This document shows positions 1 through 10,575 of a stretch of 64,000 nt of DNA, piece after piece. This stretch comes from Acheta domesticus (lineage: Eukaryota; Arthropoda; Insecta; Orthoptera; Gryllidae): NCBI GenBank assembly GCA_031308135.1, contig JAHLJT010008446.1:162065532-162129531 (forward strand). Reading direction: 5' to 3'. The stretch's first letter is position 1, and each line of letters starts with the position of its first letter. The translations under genes and the position numbers were made by a program. The notes under the pieces were generated by a model. It was not told where the DNA came from. It saw only the letters and a program-made list of their open reading frames with translations, and did no database searches.

Positions 1-409
1 AGCATCAAAGGAAAGTAACATTAATTTTAACAATGATAGTTAATGTAATTATTTACCATTTGGGCTGTATAATTCTAAAGAACCTGTAACAAGTATTGTA
101 CCACAGCTTCTGGGTCGATGTCCTCCATCTCGATCAGGTTTTTCGTTCAGTTTCCCTGATCCTTTGAGCAAATGCTGAGATGGTCCCTTGTTTTTGCTTC
201 TGGACATAAATGTAACTTCCTTATTTGTGGATATCTTCTGAATTTCAGTGGGAAATATAGTTATTCAAATTATCGTTTTCCATATTGTCGCGGCAAAAAG
301 TATTATTCTTTCATGAAGAACATGATGAGGGTTGAGGGCACAAATTTATAGGCTAATTTACCTTTGAAAATAGATTTTATTATATAGGAGCGAATATTTT
401 GTCAACAAA
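1..409 (+). repeat. LINE family A, 3' untranslated part (copy A)
   Basis: This stretch is closely similar to 28682-29090, the 3' untranslated part of the LINE at 27285-29235, and more distantly to 52020-52260 of a third copy. Shared landmarks are AACCTGTAACAAGTATTGTA and GAGCAAATGCTGAGATGG. The copy enters from outside the window. It stops near 409, before the conserved GTTTTTTGAC-type tail end seen at about 29215 and 52420, where it joins an inverted piece of the same family. Confidence 0.8.
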
Positions 410-870
410 ACTTTAATGTCATACGGCATAGTGTTGTAGAATAATGTACATGAATTGTAAGTGAATTTTTGTAGTGAGCTGTTGATACTGCCACCTGATG
501 AGTATGATTACTACGTCGTGTGCTATACTTACAGACATCGACGTTTGCTGAAAATATATTCCCACTCTTAAGTAAGTCATTTTTGACAAAAACTTCTGAT
601 TCGTAAATCAGGAGACAAGGTAATGGTAAAATTCCTAGTTTAATAAAGAGAGACTTAAAAGAATCACGTAGGTGGGATTTGCTTATTATTCGTACAATCC
701 TTTTTTGTAATCTGAAAGTCTGCGAGCTATAAGATGTGTTTTCCCTAGAATATTATGCCATATCTCAGGTGTGAGTGAACATTGGCAAAATATACACAAC
801 GAGCAGCATGAAGACTGACGGAATTTGAAAGAATTCTGAACGCCCAGTAGTTGACCGCACACGTGCTCCA
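410..870 (-). pseudogene. LINE family A, C-terminal coding end, inverted
   Basis: Read on the minus strand, this segment matches 28180-28610, the last coding part of the LINE at 27285-29235. It includes the block with FKFRQ and CCSLCIFCQCS and runs on to the codons before the 3' untranslated part. It carries stops and frame breaks and has no catalytic motif. It ends abruptly near 410 against the oppositely oriented 3' tail at 1-409, so the join is tail to tail. That is not the order expected of the common 5' inversion made by twin priming. Confidence 0.75.
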
Positions 871-896
871 AATCATCTGAAATGATCTTCAGTTCA

Positions 897-1271
897 TTAG
901 TTCAGAACTTCTTCTCCTCCTCTAAAGCAGGGGTGGACTGTAGCCTGCGAATTATTCCCGAGCACCCCTTGTACGCTGTTCTGCAAAATAAAGAAGTGGT
1001 TTTCGCAGAAATCAGCTACTACAACAATCTCTTTTTCAGTGGCATTGTTTTTCACTTGTCGAAAATGTTCCGATTGTTGCATGGTGAAGAAATGATGCGA
1101 TGATAGCTGTTCAAGTTTCTCCATTAGAATTTCCAGGAATTGATTACATGGTTGCACTAAAGTTTCTAATGAACACCGATTTACATTTATCCACTCTTGA
1201 TATGTGATACATTCGGTTTCGTCTAACTCAAAATTTTTTAAAATCGCATCTTTGAATTCGGTGGTATCCAA
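897..1271 (-). pseudogene. DNA-transposon transposase-like fragment
   Basis: A 124-codon open stretch contains, in order, ECITYQEWINVNRCSLETLV, then VVVADFCENHFFILQNSVQG, then NNSQATVHPCF. From memory, this block is typical of a large transposase-like protein family common in aphid and Hydra genomes, which has variants of DFSENY...NNSQATIHPF. The related element at 34602-37153 has the matching preceding block (MIDRVTYRQWIQ). No clear continuation is seen on either side and no terminal repeats were found, so this is an isolated relic. The superfamily is uncertain; a Sola-like origin is only a guess. Confidence 0.6.
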
Positions 1272-3290
1272 AAATTAGTTATCCAACCGACTACAATATA
1301 ATTCCTACAATGTGATACGTTCGGCGTCTACAAAACTGATATCGTCCGTGTATTTTTCATCACTAAGAAATTCTGTACGCTGTAACTTGACGGCCAGGTT
1401 GTGGTGATACCATTCACATCCTATAGATGGAGCGCGACTTAAATTATCTGGCTCTAAAAATAAAAATTGACTTTAAATTGACACAAAAAAGGAATGACCG
1501 TAAAAATATGGCTAAAAAGGGCTTTAGTTTTAGGTCCACCAAACATAATTTATCAATAAAAACCAATATTGGGGATCGAGAAATTAATGTTTCTGTCTAA
1601 ATAAAATTTTTTCACGTTTTCATTATTAAAGTAGGTAAACTTTGTATTTTCTGGCTTGTTTGTTTCTGAAATTATACACATAGTATTATAAAAAATAATG
1701 TAGAAGAAATTTTATAAACATTTTACCAATTGTTTGCAATATTATTGACGTTGAAATGAAATAAATGGACGGTGTTATGCATCAACCCGCTATGCGACAT
1801 CATACAAGTTTTGAGAAAATCGTGTTCAAAGATTTTATTACATTTTCAGCTTTAAAAACTGTTATTTAATTATTTCTGACTTGATAATCACTTACATGAC
1901 AATACTTCATGCTGATTCGTACTGTACGAGTAAAAATCCTCGATATTCATATGAACGGTCAACATCCTTATATTGCACTTAGACTGAGCGAGAATGCCGT
2001 CAGAGTTTTGCAACAATCTGTTAAGCGCCGCGAGAGGGCGCTTACCTTGTTGATGCGTTTTGGTAAGGGATATTTTGTTATGTATCAAGCAGCTAAGCGC
2101 ATAGACTATTGATGCAAAATAACGTATCGTAGTCTGGGTTCTATGCGTAATGCATTTATTATTTGTTTTGTCATTTGTATACATAACATTTAAAAATTTA
2201 CATGCGAAATAAAATTATTAATTCAACTATTCACGAAAAACAGAAAATAATGCAAAAATTAACTGACCAATTGTCAAAATTTTATTGGATAAGAATTTTT
2301 CATTACAGAAAAACATTGATAATTTTTCATGAACTTGTACACTAAATTCTAATGGCGGTAAATACACGACACCTGAACACCAGGTTAGCTGACTGTCGTC
2401 TACTTACTCCCTTTTCTCTCTTTCTTTTTATTTCGCTGACTTATTTCACTGGCAATGAACCAAGCTTTTGCTTCATATGACTAAATTCCAGAATATTTTA
2501 AACTCATTTCTCCTATTATGAATTCTTTCCCATTAGTAGTGAGGGTACGAATAACAACATATTTTTCTAAGTTGACTCAAGACAAATCAACTTTATATCG
2601 GTTAGTGTCTAAAACGTTGACTTTTTAGTAGATATATTTCCATATTTTACCCGAAAGTACAAATATTTACATATTTTACTCATAAGTACACATTTTTACA
2701 TATTTATGAATATTTCCATTTTCTGCGTTTTTTTGCGTAATTCTTTATCTTCTGTTTTCTGATACGGAATCGCAGAGACAAATAATTCAGCATTCTCAAA
2801 CCCATTTTTCCTGCAGCCTCGTTTCTAAAATGGCGCTATTGCATCGAGTTAATATGCGCTTGTCAATAAATACGGGCGAAAAATAAAAGAGAAAGGTGCC
2901 TATGCAATTCATAAGTTCCTGTGTGTTAGTTTTGAGCGCGAGTATCGCATAGAACAGATGACTGCTTAGGAAGGAAATTGATAATAACACGTCGAGCAGG
3001 CGATGTCGCCCGTCCACATCGCATCTTTCAAAGTTTTCCCGTGACCTTGAAAACGTTCGCCACGTCATCTCATTTCACGTTGCGTGGGGCCAGAGACCTT
3101 CCCTGTTGAAGCGCGAAACTACAAACATGAGTGGAATATCGGACTCAACTTCATAATGTGAAATTAAGAACAGCAGATTCGAAGAACTAGGTTTATAGCC
3201 GGTTGTTGGCGCCAAAATAGTACACTTAGTGCATGGTCCAATGCAACTGATGGCGTTCATATCTCATTTTTTTCAAACCTGTCGCTTAAC
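1272..3290. other. No gene recognised, AT-rich
   Basis: About 2 kb with only short open frames, such as 1909-2112 and 2796-3068, that resemble nothing I know and have no coding features. I see no TIRs, tRNA-like boxes or tandem arrays. The slightly GC-richer part at about 2970-3120 is also unassigned. Confidence 0.4.
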
Positions 3291-3299
3291 CGGTTGATG

Positions 3300-4130
3300 C
3301 ATAACACCGTCCAAATGTTTTTTATAGCGTTTTTATATTTTTTATCCGAATATTTAGACAAATATCCGAATACTTTAGACAAAAAATCTAAAATGGTGGT
3401 TTTCCTTCTTGTATGTGGTGTGGGAATGTGTCAAAAATTTTCAGCAAATGTCAAGGACCTCTTGCAGATCATATGTCCGTTTGTCTGTCTGTCTGTCCGT
3501 GAGTCCGTCTTTGTCCGTCCGTTTGTAAACAACGCTAGCAACTAAACCGTTCAGCCGATTTGCTCCAAAATTGATATTCCGTAATTGATCTGGCTGATGT
3601 CGCGACTTCTTGAATTTGAAACCGATATTTTAAATTTAGGGGATACTTTACATGAAGCTTCTGGGACATTTTCCAAATTTTCAAAAAATGGCCTAATCCT
3701 TTTTGAATAAATTTTGTTGTTGGATAGTCTGAATGATGTATAAGAGATTGTGCAGGCCTCATTTTCGTTGAAGAATAATTTTTCAAAAATTGCAAAAATT
3801 CAAAAAATTTTCGGTGTCTTTCTATAACTACAATTATGAAGAAAGAGATTTTTTCTCTTAATGAAATCTGTTCCTTAAAGATTTATTTTGAAATTAGAGC
3901 ATTTAAAATTTTTCGAGGATTTGAGTACTTTTTGCCAAATTTTCCATGAAAATACGGACGAGAAACTAAGTGCTGTTTTAGCATCACTAGATTTTTATTT
4001 AAGGAATCTTTCTTTATTCATGAGTACATTCTCTGTGGCATGTTTTCCTCAAGTTTCATGCACACAAACACAAAAGTTTCCTCAAGTTCAAATCGACGTT
4101 AGTGTTCCGTAATGAATTGATTTAATCAAG
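3300..4130 (+). repeat. Dispersed repeat G, copy a
   Basis: This copy has the landmark GTCCGTTTGTCTGTCTGTC at about 3475, then AAACCGTTCAGCCGATTTG, ATTGATATTCCGTAATTGATC, and a long AT-rich body with TTTTCAAAAA runs. The same order occurs at about 13400, 33620 and 38010, and inverted at about 16860. It is noncoding as far as I can see. The short open frames inside do not stay open between copies. Confidence 0.7.
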
Positions 4131-4184
4131 TAAAAGGTTGAAATGTTCTTCTTCTTCTTCGGCTTATCCTTCATGTTTCTTCGC

Positions 4185-4190
<6 letters not shown>

Positions 4191-4235
<45 letters not shown>
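4191..4235. repeat. (AT)n microsatellite
   Basis: A continuous alternating AT run of about 45 bases. Confidence 0.95.
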
Positions 4236-4238
<3 letters not shown>

Positions 4239-4451
4239 AAAGTTGTGTTAGTTAGACTGTAGTGTCCGCCTGCACGGACACTTCAGAAGCCCGCCACTAC
4301 AAAATCGATGTACGCCTCGCCGCCCCAGCGGAAACGACCGAGGCGTTGGGAGAAGACGCCCCCCTCCTCCACCTGCAGGAGAGGGGCACGGAGCCGCCAC
4401 CCCTCCCCGCCGAAGGGGTGGGAAGACCGCGCGGGAGCCGTGGAGCGACAC

Positions 4452-5951
4452 ACAGTGGTTGATTTCCTTCATCTAGCGGTATTAAAATATTATCAAGAGA
4501 ACGATAAGGCCGACGATGATGCAAATGGTCAGAATTATTCCTTGTGTCATTTTCCATCATATTTTAATGCAGTGAAGTAGTATAATAATAAATTAATTGT
4601 CCTGGAGTCTTGATAAGTTTTGTCAGATTATCAACGTGGAACTACTTATAAGAGATTGTGCATGCAATTTCCTACTAAAGATTCATGAGACTAACTCAGA
4701 ATTTAATATAATGGTTCATATTTATAATTAACTGAGTAATTAAAATAATTATAAAAACCTTGTAACAAAGAAAACTTACAATAGTTGACATTAGTCGCTC
4801 TCTGAATTAGCTATTCCACCTTCACGTGGCACACCAGCTCCAGGAACATGTAACAACTCCAGAACTTCTGTGCCTCGTCTGCAGTGTAACATCTCGTAGA
4901 ATGTTCCTTCACATTAAGTAAACGTGCTGTCTTCATTCGCTTCACTGTGTGAGGAGTACTATCTTCAGCTCCTTCAATCACTTCCGCTACATCCTTACTG
5001 CCTTGTGACATAAAGCTAACTTGAGCCGCCACAGCTAATTCTTCCGCACAGTACTCTACAACGAGTGGTTGTACTTTTCGCCTTTTGGTTCTCTTCGAAC
5101 ACGAAGCGAATTCTTTTTTAGGCCTACCTTTACACGTTTTCTGCACTTCTTCCTTGACACACACTATTGCTTCGTCCAGCCATGCCGAGTTCCTTGCCGC
5201 AAACCTGTCTACCATTCTTTTGGAAGCCCACTTCCACCACTTCCTTGCAAATCTTCTCACTTAATACTACCTCTGGAATATTTCCAAGAACTTTACGGGA
5301 AACATACTCCATTAGCATTTTTCTATTCTGTAAATCTGTTGCACGAGAGAGTTCACCCTCACGCAAGAGCTCGAATAGCTCCCGTCGAGTGAATGTGCAA
5401 GTATTTGAAAGAAGTCAATTTTTTCAAAATGGGGCAAATTCAGGCAAAAATGTTTATCACCATTTTGTTTCACAAGGTTTAGGGAACATAATCATGCAAA
5501 GAACATTCTTGGCAATTGCTGGCAACTCAAAATAACGCTGTTTAAATTTCTGATCACTTAAGAAACTTCTCTCAAATACATGGTGATACTTTTGCATAAA
5601 AAACCACCAAAAATGTAAAATTTTCTATTAACAGTTAGTGCATTTTAAAGATCATACTTTCCGGATTCTTGCTCATATCGAACATTTAAGGTATCCTTAT
5701 CAACGCGACGTCAGGAGGCAGTGACATCAAGAGCGTCAAAGCAGGACTGAGGCACGGCTGAGCGCGCGGTTCGGAAGCGGTCACCGAACAGACCCCCCCC
5801 CCCCACTCTTCTGAGAAATGAATGTTGCACTTATGGCGACTGATACAGTCCGGGGAAGACTATAAGGAACCCGTTCGCGTGGACTTTCATTAGTTTTGAG
5901 CATATGCATTTTTTATTTATATACCGCTAGATTCCTGAAATCAACCACTGT
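4452..5951. mobile_element. 1.5 kb TIR element, hAT-like ends
   Basis: The left end reads ACAGTGGTTGATTTCC then ATCTAGCGGTAT. The right end at 5951, read on the minus strand, gives ACAGTGGTTGATTTC then ATCTAGCGGTAT, so the terminal inverted repeats are about 30 bases with few differences. The flanks are GCGACAC (4445-4451) and GCGACAG (5952-5958), a likely target duplication. The interior has a minus-strand broken reading frame at 4811-5400 and a GC-rich patch with a C run near 5804. CAGTGG ends resemble hAT, but hAT makes 8-base duplications and only 6-7 bases are visible here. Confidence 0.65.
4811..5400 (-). pseudogene. Broken reading frame inside the TIR element, possible transposon protein
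   Basis: Two overlapping minus-strand frames appear to be parts of one protein. The upstream frame (5130-5400) has LSRATDLQNRKMLMEYVSRK and IPEVVLSEKICKEVVEVGFQ. The downstream frame (4811-5260) has KWASKRMVDRFAARNSAWLD, GRPKKEF, a basic TKRRK cluster and SFMSQGSKDVAEVIE. A frameshift near 5215 separates them. The GRP...TKRRK...G.KDVAxVI pattern reminds me of uncharacterised transposon-linked proteins of aphids and cnidarians, but I cannot name a family or see a catalytic triad. Its position between the TIRs at 4452 and 5951 supports an element-encoded protein. The terminal stop lies about 350 bases from the left TIR. Confidence 0.5.
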
Positions 5952-6198
5952 GCGACAGCCCCGCACTCCGTTGCCTGCAGCCTTACGTTGAACATTGACC
6001 TGACTTAGTTATTGTACCTGGCACGCATATTTGTAATTCTCTGGATCACGGCTTTTTCTATTTTGTATAATGACCCGGCTAATATAACATCTCCCGGATA
6101 TTGTGACTCCTGGCTACGTTTTCGGATTATTCTGTGGAATTGTGGTTATTAATAAATTGTTGTTGCAGACCTCCTAGCATTGTTTCATTAGGTATACA

Positions 6199-6330
6199 AC
6201 TTAGACCACTTATAACTCAAGAACGATTGAACCAATTTTATTATCTCTGTTTTGTTGGATTCATCTCTGTCCCGAATAACAGAATAACTAATAAAATATT
6301 GAAAAATTGGCACTTCTAGGCGCTGAAGAA
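6199..6330 (+). repeat. Dispersed repeat H, copy 1
   Basis: Landmarks are ATAACTCAAGAACGATTGAA and GTTTTGTTGGATTCATCTC, then GGCACTTCTAGGCGCTG. The same order occurs at 15468-15640, and the first half at 6583-6660. Confidence 0.65.
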
Positions 6331-6339
6331 TAAAAAACT

Positions 6340-6545
6340 AGATTTTCATGAAAACGCAGCCCGCTACACAGTTTGAATCTATATAGTTAAATAATTCCTA
6401 AACAAAGCGTTCTAGGACCTTGAAAACTAAAATTTCGAGACCACAGGCCTCAAAAATACATTTTTCACACTTTATTCTACAGGATGAGATTTTTTGAACA
6501 TTCTACTACATTTTTGCTGGTGCAGCCCTTCTCAATATAACCCCA
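6340..6545 (+). repeat. Dispersed repeat J, copy 1
   Basis: The core AAACAAAGCGTTCTAGGACC is followed by TTTCGAGACCACAGGCCTC and TTCTACAGGATGAGA. It is similar to 8640-8850 on the same strand and to 12650-12910 on the opposite strand. It lies directly after repeat H, as if both belonged to one longer element. Confidence 0.65.
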
Positions 6546-6582
6546 CCTACTCAAAGACGTGCAGAATATAAGTAAATAAAAC

Positions 6583-6880
6583 AAAGTCGGGTTAATTAAA
6601 CCATTTATAACTCAAGAACGACTGAACCAATTTTAATTATATCTGATTTGTTGGATTCATGGCACTAGAGCACATGATAGCGTTTCAGTTATATGCAATT
6701 CCCAATTCACATGAGCTTCATTGTTGCTGGGCGTTGCCGTGTGCCGTGTGCCTCTCCGTAAGAACCATCCTCGTACTTCTAGGAATATTCTAAAAAGAGA
6801 ATTAGCAAAATCGGTTGAGTTGTTGTCGAGATTTGCGCTTTGCAAGATATTCAGCGGTTCAATTTTATATATAAGATATT
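6583..6880 (+). repeat. Dispersed repeat H, copy 2, with a different 3' half
   Basis: It begins with ACAAAGTCGGGTTAATTAAA and the ACTCAAGAACGACTGAACC motif shared with 15460. After about 6660 it diverges from the other copies. It ends with AAATCGGTTGAGTTGTTGTC, GAGATTTGCGC and TTCAGCGGTTCAATTTTATA, a kind of terminus I associate with nonautonomous insect repeats. No coding capacity is seen. Confidence 0.55.
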
Positions 6881-7140
6881 CTAAAAAGAGCTAAAATGTA
6901 TTAAATCCAAAAATTTTTTAAAAATTGTTTCTTGCTGATTAATACTCATCAATGGTGTATATTTTCCGGAATGTAGAGAACCATGTTCCTACAACTGTTA
7001 TTTTCTAATTAATGCAGCAGTTCTCTTTAGCTCTGAAAACATCTTGTTAAAAGTTCCGTGAAAAAATGGAACAAGTCCGAAATCGTAGTGCGTGCTTTTC
7101 GTTTGTCTACTTGTGAACGAGTATTGGTCGGTAGAGCATC

Positions 7141-8480
7141 AATAATGGATTCAGATGAATGTTTGGACATTTCACTTTTATCCTCGGACTATGTGCTTTC
7201 GTTAGAAGACTTCAGAATCTGAAGATAAATTATGATGAAATAACAAATTAATTGAAACCTAACCTTTTCTGAAAACATTTTCATTTTCCTGTGCTGCTAT
7301 TACTGTTTCCGTGGTAGTTTATCCATAATTCTAAAATTAATATTTTTGTACATCAGAAACCTATTGTCAAAAAAGATCATGCTTTCTTTTTTTTCTAGTT
7401 TACTCCAATACAAACCATGTGGGACTAGTCGCAGCTTCTTCATCACTTCCTGGGCAAGCAAAGAGAGGGGTAGAAAAAGAAATAAAAATGAAGACACTTG
7501 GAAGAAAGAAAAATGCAGAATCTATGAAACAGGGGACATAAATACCATTCAGTGAAAGGCTAGGAAATTCCACAAAATGTTTTACAAATGCACCTTGTCT
7601 CTGTTAAAAGAATTACAGCCACAAATTCACAGAGTAGGAAAGAAAGCACAAATTCGAATCGTTTTGGAAGTTAAACGATTTCAACAAATAAAATGTGTAT
7701 ATTCGGAGTTCAGTCATGAGTCACAGTGTGAAACGTAAATGAATACGAGAGGGAAGTGATAGAGAAAATAGTGTTTCTAATTCATACACTTTAAGGGATG
7801 GTGTCAATTCTCAAACGGTGTGCAAGAAGTATTTTCTTGAAACCATTCAGCTCAGCCATGGTAGGGTTTTCAGGTGCGTATCAAAACCTGAAATTCACGT
7901 CGTCGTTGATTCGCGTGGTAGAAAAGCTCCAATTAATAAACTTCATAATTCCGATATGATAACACATATCAAAATTTTTCCAGCGTATCAGAGTCATTAT
8001 AGTAGAAAAAAAATCCGGAAAAGAAGTATCTTTCCCCTGATTTAAATATTAGAAAAACGTATGACTTATACATTGAGAAATGCAATAATGAAAGAAAACA
8101 AGCTTTGAAGCGCCGGCCCCGTGGCCGAGACCGCTAAGGCAGTAGTGCCGTAGTGGTCTTGGACCGTGGGGTCGCGGGTTCGAGTCCCGCCTCGGGCATG
8201 GTTGTATGTGTTCGTCCTTTCACCCTCTCTCATCACCATATCGTGTCATCATCATGTCATAACGTTACTCCCAATAGTGGTCGCTAATGACCGAGTAGTT
8301 GATGCGACCTTAAACAAAACAAAACAAAAACAAAAAAAAAAAAAAAGCTTTGAAGCAAAAATATTACTATCATGTTGTCTCTATTAAGTTCAACTTGCAT
8401 TTTAAAGTTCCTGCGAAGGAAACATGTAGTCGATGTGACGAACTTCAATTGAAGATAGTAGCCGAAACAAGTGACTCGGA
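7141..8480 (+). pseudogene. Transposase-like relic, N-terminal half, split by a SINE
   Basis: Protein-like blocks in order: an acidic start, MDSDECLDISLLSSDY, near 7147; GRKRNKNEDTWKKEKCRIYE at about 7461; CKKYFLETIQLSHGRVFR at about 7820; then IFPAYQSHYSRKK. After a frameshift in the A run at about 8006 come KYLSPDLNIRKTYDLYIEKC and, beyond a SINE, FNLHFKVPAKETCSRCDEL to about 8445. The order CK.FFL...SHY.RK...NL.F..P...TC..CD matches, from memory, a transposase-like family of aphids and Hydra, the same broad family as 34602-37153. A TTTTTTTCTAG at about 7395 could be an old splice acceptor. Several stops make it nonfunctional. The catalytic half is not present. Confidence 0.65.
8112..8344 (+). 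mobile_element. tRNA-headed SINE, family 1
   Basis: The head has an A box in CCGTGGCCGAGACCGCTAAG and a B box in GGGTTCGAGTCCCGCC at about 8177. The spacing fits a long variable arm, as in tRNA-Leu or tRNA-Ser. An unrelated body follows, then an AAACAAAACAAAAC-type A-rich tail. The 12-base duplication AAGCTTTGAAGC lies at 8100-8111 and again at 8345-8356. Taking out the SINE and one duplication leaves the surrounding transposase-like frame open across the joint, so the insertion is younger than that gene. This is a SINE and not a functional tRNA: the acceptor stem does not pair well and the tail is a retroposon tail. Confidence 0.9.
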
Positions 8481-8639
8481 ATGGCGTGGTCAATCGTCTC
8501 CTGTATTATTTCAGTAGTAAACATTTGGGTTCCGCCTCTCACACGCAATAATTCTGTATAAATGAGGGCTCTAAAGAAAGATAATTTCACGGAGACTTGA
8601 CGAATTTCACTTTGACTACAAAAATATGTATGGTTTCTT

Positions 8640-8850
8640 TAAAAAACGCATCGAAATATTCATGTAAAATGCAACCTGCATCACATGTCAACATACATCG
8701 GCAAATAACTCATAAACAAAGCGTTTTAGAGCCTTAAAAAGAAACTTTTGAGGCCAAAGGCCTCAAAGAAGAGTTTTTCAAACCATATTCTACAAGATGA
8801 GACATTCCTCGATCCATTCTATTAATTTTCGGTTCCACGCTTCAATATTA
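8640..8850 (+). repeat. Dispersed repeat J, copy 2
   Basis: It carries AAACAAAGCGTTTTAGAGCC, then TTTGAGGCCAAAGGCCTC and TTCTACAAGATGAGACATTC, in the same order and strand as 6390-6500. Confidence 0.65.
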
Positions 8851-9254
8851 TCAAGGCCACCTCAATATTTCAGCCCTTCCTGCTGGTAGCAATTTTTGTG
8901 GCGACACGCTTAGAAGGCTTAGATTCGACAATCTTTATTTACGCTTTCTGTTAGCACCGTAGTTTGTGCAGTCTGACAAGGTTTATTTGCATAATCATTA
9001 ATTCAAGATTTGCTCTCCATCAACAACTAGAAGTACTATTATAGTTGTTTGATACCTATACCTATGAAGATTGTTTCTTATGCGTGTAGTGAAACTATTC
9101 AATTAACGTTTTTTCATGGCCTATAAGTGCTGTGTACTTAATTGTGGAAGGATGTGGGTGTTCAGTGAAGAGTGAAGACTGTGTTTGTGTTTTACCTGTA
9201 CCAATATCTTCGTTATCATTCGATGAAATTTTCAAGTCAACGGGTTCAGACACG

Positions 9255-9600
9255 CAACTTTCTCAAAAGTAAAAAGCTAATATTTTTGAGACTATCACGA
9301 AAAAATAAAACCTAATTGACAAAGAATATTGAATAATTACATCAAATGTCTTTAAGTAAGTGTTGGGAATTGTTCCAAGCAAATTCTCCATGATACTGGA
9401 TAAATTTTTACTGAAAATTTCTTTTACACATTAATTGTATTGTTTTTCATTTTTATATGTAATTGTGTTAGTACATTGCAAGTTACCTTTATAGATTTTA
9501 AACAAATAAACACGTTTCGTTAACTACTTTCCCTCTTAGAATGAAAATAGAAGGATAGGGATGAGTGTGGGGTCTAACATGCGAGAGTACGCAGAGGTGG
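9255..9600 (+). repeat. Dispersed repeat K, copy 1
   Basis: It begins near CTTTCTCAAAAGTAAAAAGC and runs through AAATGTCTTTAAGTAAGTG and GAATTGTTCCAAGCAAATTC to ACATGCGAGAGTACGCAGAG. The same order is seen at 10270-10575, and its end is seen inverted at 12378-12440. Confidence 0.65.
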
Positions 9601-10269
9601 TGGGGGAAAACTTGTGCTATGGCATAACACAAAGAACAAACTTTTTAAACTAACTAAAGTAAAATAGCTTGAAATAAATGGAAAACAAAAATCAAAACGC
9701 GCTAGCCTACAATACTATGTGAATCATTTAAAAGACAACTAAATTTAAAATTATAGAAAGAATAGTGCAAGTCACCCAACAACTGCCAACGATCGCAGTC
9801 CAAACGCACCATTTAAATGTTGGCGGTAACTGGAAGTATGTACACCAACGCCCAGCTGCAAACTCATATTGTAAATAAAACACCGTTTGATATTAAACTC
9901 AAGGTGTCGGTTCGTTAAGATATTAAAAATGCAAACATCGTTTGAGCAACGTACCATGTACCGAAGTGGGCTTCCAAATGCCTACTAAATTGTTTCTAAT
10001 GCTAACAAATGGTATTTAGTACTCAAAGGTGAAAACATTAGTTTGATTATTTTTTGATTCGGAATTGCTTTTCTAGAGGTACGTAAGGACGCAGAAAATA
10101 ATTCAATACCTTTTAGTATACAAATAATTTTTCAATTTTCTCATCCCAGCAAGCTGTCACCCTGACTCTCCAAAACCCACTCGGTTCTTCATAACAAATC
10201 AAGGAAAGTTAAATAATATTGTAATTTTGTAGGCTTGTTCTTGCCCGATTCGGTATTTTCGCACTACTT
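9601..10269. other. No gene recognised
   Basis: AT-rich DNA between the two direct copies of repeat K. The only open frame of note (9772-9957, minus) has no recognisable motif. Confidence 0.4.
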
Positions 10270-10575
10270 TACTTGGCTTTCTCAAGAGTAAAAACCTTTT
10301 CTATTATTTGACTATCAAGGAAAGCGAAAAGCTAACTCTCAAGGAAGATTGAAGCATTTCTTCAAATGTTTTTAAAGAAGTACGAATTGTTCCAAGAACA
10401 TCTCTTTATAATGTTGAATAAACTTTAATTGAAAATTTGTTTCAAACATCAGTTGCATTGTTATTTTGTTTTAATATTCTGTAAGTACATTAGTAGTTCG
10501 TCTTCTTTATGGAAAGGATAGACAAATGAATAGGGAAAGGGTGGGATTTGACATGCGAGAGTTCTCGCACGGGTA
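10270..10575 (+). repeat. Dispersed repeat K, copy 2
   Basis: A direct copy of 9255-9600, with CTTTCTCAAGAGTAAAAACC, GAATTGTTCCAAGAACATC and ACATGCGAGAGTTCTCGCA. The end can fold as a hairpin (TGCGAGA / TCTCGCA). Confidence 0.65.

Noticed and set aside
1..870. Twin-priming 5' inversion of a LINE
   Set aside because: The order is sense 3' tail followed by inverted coding end, which is the opposite of the expected arrangement.
1909..2184. Short frames on both strands as a small gene
   Set aside because: They have no homology that I recognise and no coding features, and lie in AT-rich DNA where such frames are expected by chance.
7300..7497. Minus-strand frame opposite the transposase relic
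   Set aside because: The plus strand carries the family motifs; the minus frame is a shadow.
8112..8200. Possible tRNA-Leu or tRNA-Ser gene
   Set aside because: A and B boxes are present, but the sequence continues into a SINE body and A-rich tail with a target duplication, and the acceptor stem pairs poorly.
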